Shown here piece after piece: positions 26,287-38,135 of a stretch of DNA of 64,000 nt. The first letter of the stretch is position 1; every line of letters begins with the position of its first letter. The stretch is from assembly GCA_030066985.1 (NCBI GenBank), contig JASJAN010000023.1:58676-122675 (forward strand). The letters run 5' to 3'. The position numbers and the translations under genes were made by a program. Source of the stretch: Desulfobacterales bacterium. Lineage in GTDB: Bacteria > Desulfobacterota > Desulfobacteria > Desulfobacterales > JAHEIW01. A model generated the notes under the pieces. That model was not told the DNA's origin. It saw only the letters and a list, made by a program, of their open reading frames with translations, and searched no databases.

Positions 26287-27060
26287 TTACGGTACATCCT
26301 TTGGTGCACCGGTGGTTTGGCCACTTCCCAGATAGATCTCTTTGACTTTTTCGTTGACCTGCACTTCAGCCGGAGAGCCCTCGGCCAACAGCTCTCCTCG
26401 GCTTAAGACAATGATGTGATCGGCATGATTAAAGACCACATCCATGTCATGTTCAGTGAATAAAGCACCCATATCTTGCGAGCGCACAATATCTGTTGTC
26501 AATTCCATCAGGTTTTGGGCCTCAGCCCGACCCATACCCGCTGTGGGTTCATCCATGAGCAGTAATTTAGGTTTATTGGCCAGTGCAACAGCCAACTCCA
26601 CTCGTTTCAGGTCTCCGTAGGCCATGACACCGCAGGCCCGGTCGGCTTGATCGGCGATGCCCAGCATGTTGAGCAATGCCATGGATTCATCCACATAAAG
26701 TTGCCTGACCGGTTTTGAAAGGGATTTGGTGCGCTTGTGATAGGAAAGAAGAGCCATCTGAACGTTTTCAAGCACCGACATGGAAGCAAACGTAGAGGTC
26801 ACCTGAAAGGTACGTCCGACCCCAAGATTCCAGACATCTCTGGGTTTGCTGCCATTGATCTTATTGCCCATGATGACAATCTCGCCGTGGTCCGGTCGCA
26901 GTTGCCCGTTGATGAGATTAAAACAGGTGGATTTCCCGGCCCCGTTAGGCCCGATCATGGCAAGCATTTGTCCGCTTTCCAGACTAAAACTGACATCGAC
27001 AACGGCTTTGACGCCGCCAAAAGCTTTATACAGATTTTGAACTGTTAAAATCTCTGCCAT
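26287..27060 (-). CDS. livG: Second-cluster Liv ABC transporter ATP-binding protein LivG
   Basis: A 257-residue ATPase. Walker A is GPNGAGKSTCFN, the region GVGRTFQVTSTF matches the Q-loop, the signature is MAYGDLKRVELAVALA (divergent, as in many LivG), Walker B is LLLMDEPTAGMG and the switch is LFTEHDMDVVF. I start it at 27060 because the 77-codon upstream extension overlaps the permease gene and has no homology. It lies between livF and the fused permease. Confidence 0.93.
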   Translation of the reverse strand: MAEILTVQNLYKAFGGVKAVVDVSFSLESGQMLAMIGPNGAGKSTCFNLINGQLRPDHGEIVIMGNKINGSKPRDVWNLGVGRTFQVTSTFASMSVLENVQMALLSYHKRTKSLSKPVRQLYVDESMALLNMLGIADQADRACGVMAYGDLKRVELAVALANKPKLLLMDEPTAGMGRAEAQNLMELTTDIVRSQDMGALFTEHDMDVVFNHADHIIVLSRGELLAEGSPAEVQVNEKVKEIYLGSGQTTGAPKDVP

Positions 27061-27121
27061 GATATAATTTTCTGATTTTCGTGCTTTTGTGGTTGAACGA
27101 TCCTTCTTGTCTTCGAACCCG

Positions 27122-28963
27122 TTAATCCTCAAAATACTTGCCGAAGCGATTATGAATGGAGCCGGCAATTCCCTGTGGGAAGGCCACCACAAGCAAAATA
27201 AAGATCCCGCCAAGAACCAGCTGCCAAAAATCAAAGCGTGCGATTTTATCTCGCAGCCACGTAAAGGCGGCCGAACCAGCCACCGGTCCAAAAAGGGTCT
27301 CGATACCGCCCAGCAGAATCATAAACAAAAAATCAAAAGATCGTGGAATGGCCATTACATCCGGAAATACACTGCCCTTTGAAAAGACATAGAGCCCCCC
27401 GGCAAGTCCGGCAAACACACCGGCCAAAGTAAACGCCAGCCACTGGTACCGTCGCATGTTGATCCCAATAGAATCCACCCTGAGCGCAGAATCCCGGCAG
27501 GCACGCAGGGTATATCCAAATGGCGTAAATATAAAATAACGCAATAGCAGAATGCCGCCGATACACAGCACCATGGTCAGATAGTAAAAAACGACCTTTT
27601 CGCTGGCCCAGGCTGATGGCCAGATGCCCAGGATCCCGTCATCCCCGCCGCTAAACGCACCCCATTGAAACACAATCGACCAGCAAATTTGAGCAAATGC
27701 CAGCGTGAGCATTGCCAGATAAACACCCGACAACCGAACGCAAAACCACCCGATAATCAGGGCCAGCAGCCCTGCGAATAATGGTGCCAGCAACAAGGCC
27801 AACTCCATGGGCGTTTGCGCATAGTGCACCATCAAAGCAGCAGCATAGGCACCGCCTCCGAAAAAGGCCGCATGCCCGAAGGACACCATCCCACCGGGGC
27901 CCATCATAAAATACAGGCTCATACAGGCTAGCGCCAAAACAGCAATTTCAGTAAGCAGCACCAATCCAAAGGAGCCTATAAATATGGGCAGGAACACTAA
28001 GGCAACCAGGAGCGCCAGACCCAGTAACTTTATTTTTTTGGATGCGGGTTTTAGCATCGCAGCAGAAGTTTTTGATTCGTCATGCCCCCTGATTTCAGCA
28101 CTGCCCAACAAACCGTGGGGCCGCACGATGAGCACTACGGCCATGACCAGAAATGTCAAAACTAAGGTACTTTCCGGAAAAACCAGCACACCAAAAGCAC
28201 TGAGCACACCAATAATGACTGCTGCCAGGTAGGAACCGGGTATGCTGCCCATTCCGCCGACCACCACAACGACAAAAGCCGCCGCAATGATGTTTAAATC
28301 CATCAGCAGATTTGCTCCTCCTTTAGGAAGCTGTACGGCGCCGCCCAGTCCCGCCAGACATGAGCCCAGAAAAAACACACCGGTGAAAAGACGGCTTTGA
28401 TTTACCCCCAGAGCGTCCGACATTTCGCGATCTTCTGTGGCCGCCCGAACCAAAATGCCCCAGCGTGTTCGATATAACAACAACCAGAGCCCAACTAAAA
28501 CTAACGGCGCCATCATAATCAGGACAAGATCATATTGCGGGAATAAAACGCCCATTATATCAATACTGCCGGCAACTCCCGGTGCCTGTTGCCCAAGAAT
28601 ATCCTCAGCACCAAAGAGCCAACGAGACAGATCCTGAATGATTAAAACCACGCCAAAGGTTGCAAAAAGAATGAAGAGCTCCGGTGCGCGGTACAAGCGC
28701 CTTAACAGGAACATTTCCAAAACAACGCCGACCAATCCCACAATCAGGGCTGCCAACAAAATCCCGGCCCAAAAGAAAATCGCCCCCTGAGGTAAGGTAG
28801 CGATCAAAAAATAGGCGATATATGCGCCCAGCATGTAGAACGAACCGTGGGCCAGATTAACAATCCGTAAAACACCAAAAATCAAAGAGAGGCCGCAGGC
28901 AACCAAAAAAAGAGCAGATGCATCTGATAGTCCGGTCAGAAACTGTACAAGGTAGAAACCCAA
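27122..28963 (-). CDS. Fused Liv permease (LivH-LivM in one chain)
   Basis: A 613-residue inner-membrane protein. Residues 1-290 are LivH-like (ACGLSLIFGVLRIVNLAHG; VVVVGGMGSIPGSYLAAVI), and residues about 320-610 are LivM-like (MGPGGMVSFGHAAFFGGGAY; LSGVYLAMLTLAFAQICW; LGGIETLFGPVAG). The joint (SAEIRGHDESKTSAAMLKPA) is hydrophilic. One polypeptide therefore supplies both halves of the pore. The start is TTG at 28963 with AGGA seven nt upstream. Similar fusions are known in other proteobacterial Liv systems; in this window it contrasts with the separate livH and livM of the first cluster. Confidence 0.9.
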   Translation of the reverse strand: MGFYLVQFLTGLSDASALFLVACGLSLIFGVLRIVNLAHGSFYMLGAYIAYFLIATLPQGAIFFWAGILLAALIVGLVGVVLEMFLLRRLYRAPELFILFATFGVVLIIQDLSRWLFGAEDILGQQAPGVAGSIDIMGVLFPQYDLVLIMMAPLVLVGLWLLLYRTRWGILVRAATEDREMSDALGVNQSRLFTGVFFLGSCLAGLGGAVQLPKGGANLLMDLNIIAAAFVVVVVGGMGSIPGSYLAAVIIGVLSAFGVLVFPESTLVLTFLVMAVVLIVRPHGLLGSAEIRGHDESKTSAAMLKPASKKIKLLGLALLVALVFLPIFIGSFGLVLLTEIAVLALACMSLYFMMGPGGMVSFGHAAFFGGGAYAAALMVHYAQTPMELALLLAPLFAGLLALIIGWFCVRLSGVYLAMLTLAFAQICWSIVFQWGAFSGGDDGILGIWPSAWASEKVVFYYLTMVLCIGGILLLRYFIFTPFGYTLRACRDSALRVDSIGINMRRYQWLAFTLAGVFAGLAGGLYVFSKGSVFPDVMAIPRSFDFLFMILLGGIETLFGPVAGSAAFTWLRDKIARFDFWQLVLGGIFILLVVAFPQGIAGSIHNRFGKYFED

Positions 28964-29039
28964 ATTGTCATCCTATAAGATGATGTTGATTATTTGAGAG
29001 ATGCGGTTTCTAAGTGCTCAGGAAACAATATTATTCATG

Positions 29040-29121
29040 TCCTTTGTCAGTGGCCAGTTGTCCGTTGCAATGCCCGGAGTTTCAACTAAGCCCCAACGGA
29101 CCACGGACAACGAACAACTAA
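29040..29121. repeat. GTCCGTTG-word inverted repeat
   Basis: CAGTTGTCCGTTGC on the left faces CAACGGACCACGGACAACG on the right. It lies between livK and the fused permease gene of the second cluster, the same position as the hairpins in the first cluster. Confidence 0.55.
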
Positions 29122-29201
29122 CGTACCGGGGTTATTTTTAAGTTTCAGTTTAACCTAATAGCCCGAATCAAACGGCATGCGGTAGAAATTTAGTGACCCA
29201 A

Positions 29202-30455
29202 TTATTGCGGCCTCAGTTTCATGACTTCGGCGTCGCTGGGTAAATAATTTTTGCCGTCTGCATAGCGCCAATCAGTCATAATGCCTTTGCCGTCTCTGAG
29301 AGCAGTGTGCCCCACATAGGCACCCATGGTCGACTGATGGTCAATTTTACGGTAGGTAATCGGGCCGATGACGGATTCAAAGGACAATCCTTCCATGGCA
29401 TCGACCAACTTTTCGGTATCTGTTGAACCGGCCTTCTTAAGCACATGGTAAACGGAATACATGGCATTGTAGCCCACGATCGATCCGGTGCGTGGGTAGT
29501 CATTGAATTTTTTTTGATAGGCCTCAACAAACTTGCTGTGGACCGGCGTCCGGATATCATACCAGGGATAACCGGTTACCAGCCAGCCTTCAGGCGCCTC
29601 GTCTTTTAAGGGATCTAAATATTCGGGCTCACCGGTCAACAGACTCACCACAGAGACGTCTTTAAAGAAGCCTCTTAGCTTGCCTTCGCGCACAAATTTC
29701 GCCAAATCACTTGCAAACGTCACATTATAGACGGCCTCGGGCTTGGCATCTGCCAGGGCCTGAATTTCAACACCTGCGTTGATTTTGAACAGCGCTGGCC
29801 ACTGCTCTGCTACGAATTCCACATCCGGCCGTTTGGCTTTCAATATCTTTTTGAAAGAGGCAACCGCATCTTTACCATAGGCATAGTTTGGCGCAATTGT
29901 GGCCCAGCGTTTGGCCGGCATTTTGGCAGCTCCGTCGGCCAGCATGGCCGCTTGCATATATGTTGAAGGACGCAGACGAAAAGTATAGCGATTGCCTTTT
30001 GCCCACACCACCGCATCTGACAAAGGTTCGGCAGCAACATAGAGGATCTTATTTCGTTTGGCAAAATCCGTTAACGCCAGTCCTACGTTGGACAGAAAGG
30101 AGCCCATCAGCATAACAACGTTATCCTTAAGAATCAGTTCTTCTGCTATGGTCACCGCGGTTCCCGGTTCACCCGCATCATCACGAGAAATAACCTCAAG
30201 CTGTTTGCCCAAAACGCCCCCGGCAGAATTGATCTCTTCTAAAGCCAGCTGCCAGCCATTTCGATAAGGAAAAGTGAAACTGGTGAGTTTGCTGTAGGTT
30301 TGGATCTCACCGATTTTAATTGTGTTGTCCGTGGAGACATCAGGTTTAGAAGATAGCCAGAATATTAAGGTGCCTGCGATGAGCAAAATCAGCAATGCCA
30401 ACATCGCAGATTGAAGAATCTTAGCTTTTTTCACCCGCGAATCTTCCTTTCTCAT
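29202..30455 (-). CDS. livK: Second-cluster Liv-type substrate-binding protein
   Basis: A 417-residue type I periplasmic binding protein with an N-terminal anchor/signal helix (LALLILLIAGTLIFWL). Fold marks are IKIGEIQTYSKLTSFTFPYR, EEINSAGGVLGKQLEVISRD, VMLMGSFLSNVGLAL and IAPNYAYGKDAVASFKK. It lacks a clear lipobox, so it may stay tethered by the helix. An internal GTG at 30434 has a better-spaced AAGGA and is an alternative start. The ligand may differ from that of the first cluster, since the two binding proteins are not close copies. Confidence 0.88.
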   Translation of the reverse strand: MRKEDSRVKKAKILQSAMLALLILLIAGTLIFWLSSKPDVSTDNTIKIGEIQTYSKLTSFTFPYRNGWQLALEEINSAGGVLGKQLEVISRDDAGEPGTAVTIAEELILKDNVVMLMGSFLSNVGLALTDFAKRNKILYVAAEPLSDAVVWAKGNRYTFRLRPSTYMQAAMLADGAAKMPAKRWATIAPNYAYGKDAVASFKKILKAKRPDVEFVAEQWPALFKINAGVEIQALADAKPEAVYNVTFASDLAKFVREGKLRGFFKDVSVVSLLTGEPEYLDPLKDEAPEGWLVTGYPWYDIRTPVHSKFVEAYQKKFNDYPRTGSIVGYNAMYSVYHVLKKAGSTDTEKLVDAMEGLSFESVIGPITYRKIDHQSTMGAYVGHTALRDGKGIMTDWRYADGKNYLPSDAEVMKLRPQ

Positions 30456-30618
30456 ATTAGGTCAATAATGTGCTAACTAACTATGCGATCGCTTTTTGAT
30501 CTGTCAAGAAAAATGAAAAAGCTGCAAAACCGGGCTTTTGTGAGCATTGAAAAACATCTTGCTGTTTTTGTATCAAGTTTGTAAGAATAACCAGAAGAAT
30601 CCGTTTCAAAGGAGTTGA

Positions 30619-31482
30619 TTGAACGCTTTGAAAAAAATAGGACTGGTCGTTAAATCAGATGCCAAAGCCCAAAAAAAGGCCGATGAGCTTGAAGCCTGGC
30701 TGCAGTCCAAAAAAATTGAAACTATCCGTAAAAAGACTGTAGAATCCGGGCAAAAAAACGACAACACCAGCATATCATCCCCCCCTTCAGATGTGGGCTG
30801 TATTTTTGTGCTGGGCGGAGATGGCACTTTCTTGAGTGCGGTCCGCTGGATCGGGGATGAGGATATTCCCATTCTGGGGATAAAATTCGGCCAGGTGGGT
30901 TTTCTGGCGGAAATAGCAGAAGAGGATCTTTACGCTGCCGCCGAAAAGGTGCTGCGAGGTGATTTTATATTGCGATCCCGCATGCGTCTGTCAGTCAAGG
31001 TAAAACGTAACGAAAAAACCAGGGCACGGGAGACTGTGCTCAATGATGTGGTCATCAACAGAGGGGCCCTGGCGCGGTTGGCCCATATTGAAACCCACAT
31101 CGACGACCATTATCTGACCGCATACAGCGCTGACGGTTTGATAGTGGCAACGCCGACAGGCTCGACCGCCTATTCATTGGCTGCCGGCGGTCCGGTCATC
31201 CATCCGGCGGTTCCCGGGATCATCTTAACACCCATCTGCCCCTTTACCCTCACAAACCGGCCCTTAATAGTTCCGCAATCCGCAAACATCAAGATAAAAC
31301 TGGCCAAAGGATCTTCGGATATCGTCCTGACCTTCGATGGACAAAAGGGATTGGAATTGAATGACCAGGATGAGATTCACATTAAAAAAGGATCTCATCC
31401 GGTGAATTTGATCACTCTGCCGGAGCGGCAATATTTCGACATATTAAAAAATAAGTTAAAATGGTCGGGGGGCCGCGCTTAG
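30619..31482 (+). CDS. nadK: NAD kinase
   Basis: Phosphorylates NAD to NADP. The 287-residue chain has the GGDG motif ([14 protein letters not shown], about residues 60-73), the conserved NDVVINRG and the [19 protein letters not shown] signature. The start is TTG at 30619, close behind AAGGAG; a second TTG three codons on is possible. The first ~40 residues are Lys-rich. It is divergent from the second liv cluster. Its stop codon lies inside the left arm of a long palindrome. Confidence 0.94.
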   Translation: MNALKKIGLVVKSDAKAQKKADELEAWLQSKKIETIRKKTVESGQKNDNTSISSPPSDVGCIFVLGGDGTFLSAVRWIGDEDIPILGIKFGQVGFLAEIAEEDLYAAAEKVLRGDFILRSRMRLSVKVKRNEKTRARETVLNDVVINRGALARLAHIETHIDDHYLTAYSADGLIVATPTGSTAYSLAAGGPVIHPAVPGIILTPICPFTLTNRPLIVPQSANIKIKLAKGSSDIVLTFDGQKGLELNDQDEIHIKKGSHPVNLITLPERQYFDILKNKLKWSGGRA

Positions 31483-31625
31483 TTTTTGATTATAAATGGA
31501 TCTTTTTCCGATATGCTGCGTTCTCCGCAAATTTTTACCTTCGACGTACTTCAAGTACGCCTCAGATAAAAATTCTTGTGCGGCCTTGCCTATCAAAAAA
31601 ACCTCTCATTTATAATTCAAAAACT
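31481..31625. repeat. Covarying-arm palindrome, copy C
   Basis: It begins on the nadK stop codon (31480-31482). Outer arms AGTTTTTGATTATAAATG and CATTTATAATTCAAAAACT pair almost fully. Read on the minus strand, it has the flank GGCAAGGCCGCA, inner arms AGAATTTTTATC and GGTAAAAATTTG, and core GAGGCGTACTTGAAGTACGTCGAAG. Confidence 0.7.
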
Positions 31626-31659
31626 ACATATATCTATTTTTGATATTTTAGGAATATAA

Positions 31660-31707
31660 AAAAGGCTTTTTGTGAGGCTACAAAGGGTAGCCCACAAAAA
31701 GCCTTTT
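31660..31707. terminator. Bidirectional intrinsic terminator between nadK and ahcY
   Basis: AAAAGGCTTTTTGTG (31660-31674) and CACAAAAAGCCTTTT (31693-31707) form a perfect 15-bp stem, extended by GGCTAC/GTAGCC around the loop. A-runs and T-runs at both sides fit termination in both directions between the convergent genes. Confidence 0.75.
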
Positions 31708-31724
31708 GTAATATATTTCTTTTG

Positions 31725-31866
31725 GTTTTTGATTCAGAAATGAGGGATTTTGCCCAAGATCAAGGAAAAATCAGATTTTATACCGGAGGCATACTTGTAG
31801 TATGTCGAGGATTAAAATCTGATTTTGACAAAGATATTGGGGAAAATAGCCATTTCTGGTCAAAAA

Positions 31867-31867
<1 letters not shown>
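31725..31867. repeat. Covarying-arm palindrome, copy D
   Basis: Outer arms GTTTTTGATTCAGAAATG and CATTTCTGGTCAAAAAC pair. The flank GATCAAGGAAAA, inner arms TCAGATTTTA and TAAAATCTGA, and core GGAGGCATACTTGTAGTATGTCGAGG lie inside. It ends on the ahcY stop codon (31867-31869). With copy C it brackets the terminator symmetrically. Confidence 0.7.
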
Positions 31868-33168
<1,301 letters not shown>

Positions 33169-33245
33169 TTAGATTTTACACCGAGAGGCGGTAATCGTAG
33201 TCAGATAACGCATGGCATAGCCAAGTTTTGTGGGACAGCAGCGCT

Positions 33246-34409
33246 CTACAGACCCGCCTTTTCTTTTAAGATCTCGGCCATATCGGTTTTTTCCCATGAA
33301 AACTCAGGCTCGCTGCGGCCAAAGTGGCCATAGGCTGCTGTCTTGCGGTAAATAGGTCGTAATAAATCCAGATGCTCGATAATAGCTGCCGGTCTCAAAT
33401 CAAACACCTCAGAGACGATTTCCTCCACCCTCGATTTGGGAATCACGCCGGTACCCATCAGATCAACCATTACGGATACGGGTTGGGCCACACCGATGGC
33501 ATAGGCCACCTGAATTTCACATTTTTTCGCCAAACCTGCCGCAACAATATTTTTGGCAATATGGCGCCCCATATAGGAGGCGCTGCGATCCACCTTGGAT
33601 GGGTCTTTGCCTGAAAAGCAGCCGCCGCCATGGCTGCCCTGGCCGCCATAGGTATCCACGATGATTTTGCGACCCGTCAAACCGCAGTCTCCCATCGGAC
33701 CGCCGATCACAAATCGCCCGGTCGGATTAATGAAATAGCGGGTATCCCCGTCGGTCATTTCCTGCGGGATAACTTTTTTGATGACTTCCTCGATAATGGC
33801 ATCTTTTAAATCGTCATAGGACACATCCGGTTTATGCTGCGCAGACACCACCACCGTATCCACCCGTTTGGGCGTCCCGTTTTCATATTCAATAGTGACC
33901 TGGGATTTACCGTCGGGTCTTAAAAAATCCAGGGCACCGTTTTTGCGGACTGTGGCCAGACGATTGCACAATTTATGTGCGTATGAAATCGGCATCGGCA
34001 TCAGTTCCGGTGTTTCATCGCTGGCAAATCCGAACATCAAGCCCTGATCTCCGGCGCCCTGTTCTTTATGTAAACCCTCGCCGGTGTTGACGCCCTGAGC
34101 AATGTCCGGCGATTGGCGGTCGATGCTGGTAATCACCGAGCAGGTCTGGCAGTCAAACCCCATCTGGGATGAGCAATACCCGATATCACGAATGGTATCC
34201 CTTACGATCTGCGGCATATCGACATAACAGTCGGTGGTAATTTCACCGGAAATAAAAGCCAGCCCTGTGGTCACAAGGGTTTCGCAGGCGACCCGGCAGT
34301 TTTTATCTTGAGCCATAATTGCATCCAGAACAGAATCTGATATGGCATCGGCGACTTTATCTGGATGGCCTTCCGTCACGGATTCGGAGGTAAATAAATA
34401 TTTTTCCAT
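33246..34409 (-). CDS. metK: S-adenosylmethionine synthetase
   Basis: Makes SAM from methionine and ATP. The 387-residue chain has the expected length and motifs: [19 protein letters not shown], the [12 protein letters not shown] signature, and the glycine-rich P-loop-like [26 protein letters not shown] precedes the ATG. I looked for a SAM or SAH riboswitch in the minus-strand leader and could not recognise one. It is divergent from the formate dehydrogenase genes. Confidence 0.97.
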   Translation of the reverse strand: MEKYLFTSESVTEGHPDKVADAISDSVLDAIMAQDKNCRVACETLVTTGLAFISGEITTDCYVDMPQIVRDTIRDIGYCSSQMGFDCQTCSVITSIDRQSPDIAQGVNTGEGLHKEQGAGDQGLMFGFASDETPELMPMPISYAHKLCNRLATVRKNGALDFLRPDGKSQVTIEYENGTPKRVDTVVVSAQHKPDVSYDDLKDAIIEEVIKKVIPQEMTDGDTRYFINPTGRFVIGGPMGDCGLTGRKIIVDTYGGQGSHGGGCFSGKDPSKVDRSASYMGRHIAKNIVAAGLAKKCEIQVAYAIGVAQPVSVMVDLMGTGVIPKSRVEEIVSEVFDLRPAAIIEHLDLLRPIYRKTAAYGHFGRSEPEFSWEKTDMAEILKEKAGL

Positions 34410-35055
34410 ATAGCTCTCCTTAAAGGAATTTCAGAGGTTTGATCAAGACTATAAATTATTAGTTTAGCTGAAATCCAAAAAATAAGCAAAATAAAATTGG
34501 TTGAAAGTTTAGGTTCTTAAATCAACTTAGCTAATAAGTCAACCTGAGGGATTATGGTCTCATTTGGGCATTTTGGCTACAACTCATGGTGGATGCTCGT
34601 TGGTTTTTAACTGAACCATCATCGTTTGTTGGATTCCATCTTGACACGTTTTTCATAAAACGGTATTAGAATTTTGAATTGCCTAGTTTGCAATTTTCTC
34701 ATCTCAAGCATAAATCTGTTCGGTATTCTGTTACAAGCAGGCGTAGCAGCAAAATACGCTTAATAGCTCCCGAACCGATATCTCGTTGCAACAGATACAC
34801 TTACACCTCTACATGAACATATGATCTTTTCCAATAGCAGCTAACCTTTTGAAAAATTTTTTAAAATTGAACAAGCACCTACTTATCAGCGACTAAAGCA
34901 GGCGGTTTTCGACATTATGGGCTGTTACACCAAGAGAAGTAATAGCCGTTTTAAGGTTTCGTTGGCTTTTGATTACCGGCAACGCCGCTAGTAATTCACA
35001 GAGCGCATATTGATTATTAATCATTAACGGTTAACAAAAGAAAGGAGGAGCTCTT
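34410..35055. other. Long intergenic region between divergent metK and fdhA
   Basis: 646 bp, AT-rich, with no protein-like frame. The one clear signal is the promoter-like pair at 34641-34669 pointing towards fdhA, which would give a leader of about 380 nt. The last 20 bp hold the fdhA ribosome-binding site AAAGGAGGAG. A regulator-binding site or small RNA is possible but was not recognised. Confidence 0.4.
34641..34669 (+). promoter_or_regulatory. Sigma-70-like promoter towards fdhA
   Basis: TTGACA (34641-34646), a 17-bp spacer and TATTAG (34664-34669). The -35 is perfect and the -10 matches at four of six positions. It would start an unusually long fdhA leader or a separate small RNA. Confidence 0.35.
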
Positions 35056-38000
35056 ATGAAGATAAACCGACGGGAGTTCATCCAGATCTCAGGAGCGGCA
35101 GCCGCCGGTCTGGCCTTAAGCAGTTGCGCCGGCAAGGGGGGGATGATGGCGCCCGCCAAGGCCGAAGCCAGAGCGCTCCAGATCCAGGATGCCAAGGAGA
35201 CCACCACCATCTGTCCCTACTGCGCGGTGGGCTGCGGTGCCATTGTGCATACCGCTACAACCGGTAAAAAGCGCGCCATCAATGTTGAAGGTGACCCGGG
35301 CCATGTGATCAATCGCGGAACGCTGTGCTCCAAGGGAGCGGCCCTGCGGCAGCTTGCTGAAAACGACCAGCGGATCACCCAGCCGATGTACCGGGCCCCC
35401 TATTCCAAAGAATGGAAAAAAGTTGACTGGGATTGGGCGCTGACAAAGATTGCCCAGAAGGTAAAAGCCACGCGTGATGCCACCTTTGAGGCCCGCAATG
35501 CCAAAGGCCAGGTCGTCAATCGAACCATGGGCATTGCCTCGGTAGGTTCAGCCGCTCTGGATAATGAAGAGTGCTGGACATATCAGGCGTTGATGCGCGC
35601 GATTGGGTTGGTCTATATCGAACATCAGGCCCGTATCTGACATAGCGCCACTGTTGCGGCTCTGGCAGAGTCGTTCGGACGCGGCGCGATGACCAATCAC
35701 TGGATTGATATTAAAAACAGTGATTGCATTATGATCATGGGCAGCAATGCTGCCGAGAACCATCCCATATCCTTTAAATATGTCAACGAGGCCCAGAAAA
35801 ACGGCGCTCAACTTATCAGCGTCGATCCACGTTTTACCCGCACCTCGGCACGGGCGGATATGTATGCACCCATGCGTGCGGGAACCGATATTGCCATCCT
35901 CGGCGGCATGATCAAGTACATTCTCGAAAACAAACTTTATAATAAGGAGTATGTCGCAGCTTACACCAATGCGCCGTTTATCGTCGGCAAAGACTACTCT
36001 TTTGATGACGGCATGTTTGCCGGTTACAACAAGCAGACCCGAACGTATGACAAGAAAAAGTGGGCTTTTGAGATGGATGCCAACGGGGTTCCCAAAAAGG
36101 ATCGCACCTTACAGCATCCGCGCTGTGTGTTTCAGATTTTAAAAAGGCATTTCGATCGCTATAATATCGCACTGGTTTCTAAAATCAGCGGCACGCCCCA
36201 GGCCGATCTGAAGAAAATTTATGAAACCTACGGCGCCACCGGCGCCAGGGGCAGAGCCGGAACCATCATGTACGCCATGGGCTGGACCCAGCACACAGTG
36301 GGCACCCAGAATATCCGCACCATGGCCATCATACAGCTGCTGCTGGGCAACATGGGTGTCGCCGGCGGCGGGGTCAATGCTTTGCGCGGTGAGTCCAATG
36401 TTCAGGGCTCCACCGACCATTGCCTGCTGTGGCACATCTGGCCTGGCTATCTGAAAACCCCGCGGGCATCCAACTTTTCTCTGGCGGCCTATAACCAAAA
36501 ATGGACGCCCAAGAGCCAGGACCCGCTGTCGGCCAACTGGTGGCAAAATTATCCCAAGTATTCCATCAGTCTGCTCAAATCGTTTTTCGGCGACAACGCT
36601 GTCCCAAAGAATGATTATGGCTATGACTGGCTGCCAAAAGTCGATGACGGCAAGCATTATTCATGGTTGGATTTGTTCGATGAAATGTACAAAGGCACTT
36701 TTAAGGGCTTTTTCGCCTGGGGCCAGAACCCGGCCTGCAGCGGTGCCCATGCCGGTAAAACCCGCGCAGCTTTGAAAAACCTGGACTGGATGGTCAATGT
36801 CAACATTTTTGACAACGAGACCGGTTCTTTCTGGCGCGGCCCGGGTGAGGATCCCACCAAAATCAAAACCGAGGTGTTTTTCCTGCCTGCGGCGGTCTCA
36901 ATTGAAAAAGAGGGCAGCGTTACCAACAGCGGGCGCTGGAGTCAATGGCGCTATGAAGGCCCCGCGCCCCTCGGTCGCAGCCGACCCGACGGCCAAATCA
37001 TCATGGATCTGGGCAATAAAATCAAAGCCCAGTACAAAGATGGCGGCACCTTTCCTGAGCCGATCCACAATTTGAAATGGGATTACCTGTCCAAAGGAAA
37101 ATACGACCCCCATGCGGTGGCCAAGGAAATCAACGGCTATTTTCTAAAAGATGTGACGGTCAAGGGCAAAGCCTTTAAGAAGGGATCGCTGGTCCCCAGC
37201 TTTGCCTTTTTGCAGGCTGACGGTTCGACCTCATCGGGCAACTGGCTGTATTGCAACAGCTACACCGAAAAGGGCAACATGGCCGCGCGCCGCAGTACCA
37301 AAGATGCCTCCAACAATATTGGGCTGTATCCGGAGTTTTCCTGGTGCTGGCCGGTCAACCGGCGCATCATATACAACCGCGCCTCGGTGGATCTGAAAGG
37401 ACAACCCTGGGACAAATCACACTGGGTCATTAAATGGGACGGCGCCAAATGGTCCGGCGGAGATGTCCCGGATGGCGGCTGGCCGCCATTGGGCAGCTTT
37501 GAAAACCCCAATCCCAAAGCCCGGCATGCCTTTATCATGCGCAAACACGGCCACGGCCAGATATTCGGACCCGGCCGCGCTGACGGCCCACTGCCGGAAC
37601 ACTACGAACCGATGGAGTGCCCGGTGGAGAAAAACTTTATGAGCTCCACTTATACCAACCCCACGGCAGCAGTTTATGGGACTGAAGCGGATGTGTATAA
37701 AACCTGTGACCCAAGGTTTCCGTTTGTGGGCACCACCTACCGGGTGGTGGAACACTGGCAAACCGGTGTCATGACCCGCAATCAGCCCTGGTTGCTGGAG
37801 ATGCAGCCCCAGGTCTTTGTGGAAATTAGCGAAGAACTGGCTGCCCTCAAGGGCATTAAAAACGGCGAGCGGGTTCTGGCCACCTCGGCCCGGGGGCAAT
37901 TGGAGTGCACAGCCATTGTTACCAAGCGGTTCAAACCGCTGAAGGTAGCCGGTCAACTGGGTGCTGAAGTCCATCAGGTGGGCTTCCCGTGGTGTTTCGG

Positions 38001-38121
38001 ATGGCAAAAGCCGGACAGCGGCAAGGAAGAAAGCGCCAATCTGCTGACGCCTTCCACCGGTGATCCCAATACCCGCATACCCGAAACCAAGGCCTTTATG
38101 GTCAACATACAGAAGGTATAG
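35056..38121 (+). CDS. fdhA: Formate dehydrogenase catalytic subunit, selenoprotein
   Basis: The periplasmic W/Mo-bis-MGD formate dehydrogenase large subunit oxidises formate to CO2 and passes electrons to FdhB. It has 1021 codons, including an in-frame TGA at 35638-35640 (residue 195) read as Sec: ARI-U-HSATVAALAESFGRG matches the R-V-U-H-G-P-T-V-A context of known enzymes. A twin-arginine signal (INRREFIQISG) lies at the N-terminus, followed by [4Fe-4S] ligands CPYCAVGC ... CSKG at about residues 53-95. A SECIS-type hairpin follows the TGA. Conventional gene calling would split this gene at the TGA. AAAGGAGGAG precedes the ATG. fdhB follows 14 nt later. Confidence 0.97.
35638..35675 (+). 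promoter_or_regulatory. SECIS element of fdhA
   Basis: After the UGA at 35638-35640, CGGCUCU (35657-35663) pairs with AGAGUCG (35667-35673), one G-U included, around the triloop GGC. The loop starts 23 nt after the UGA and begins with G, as expected for bacterial SECIS elements. Confidence 0.6.
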
Positions 38122-38135
38122 AAGGAGGTGATCGC

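Noticed and set aside
35056..35688. A truncated fdhA followed by a second ORF, as if frameshifted or a pseudogene
   Set aside because: The frame is continuous across one TGA that sits at the known Sec position of formate dehydrogenases, so it is one intact gene.
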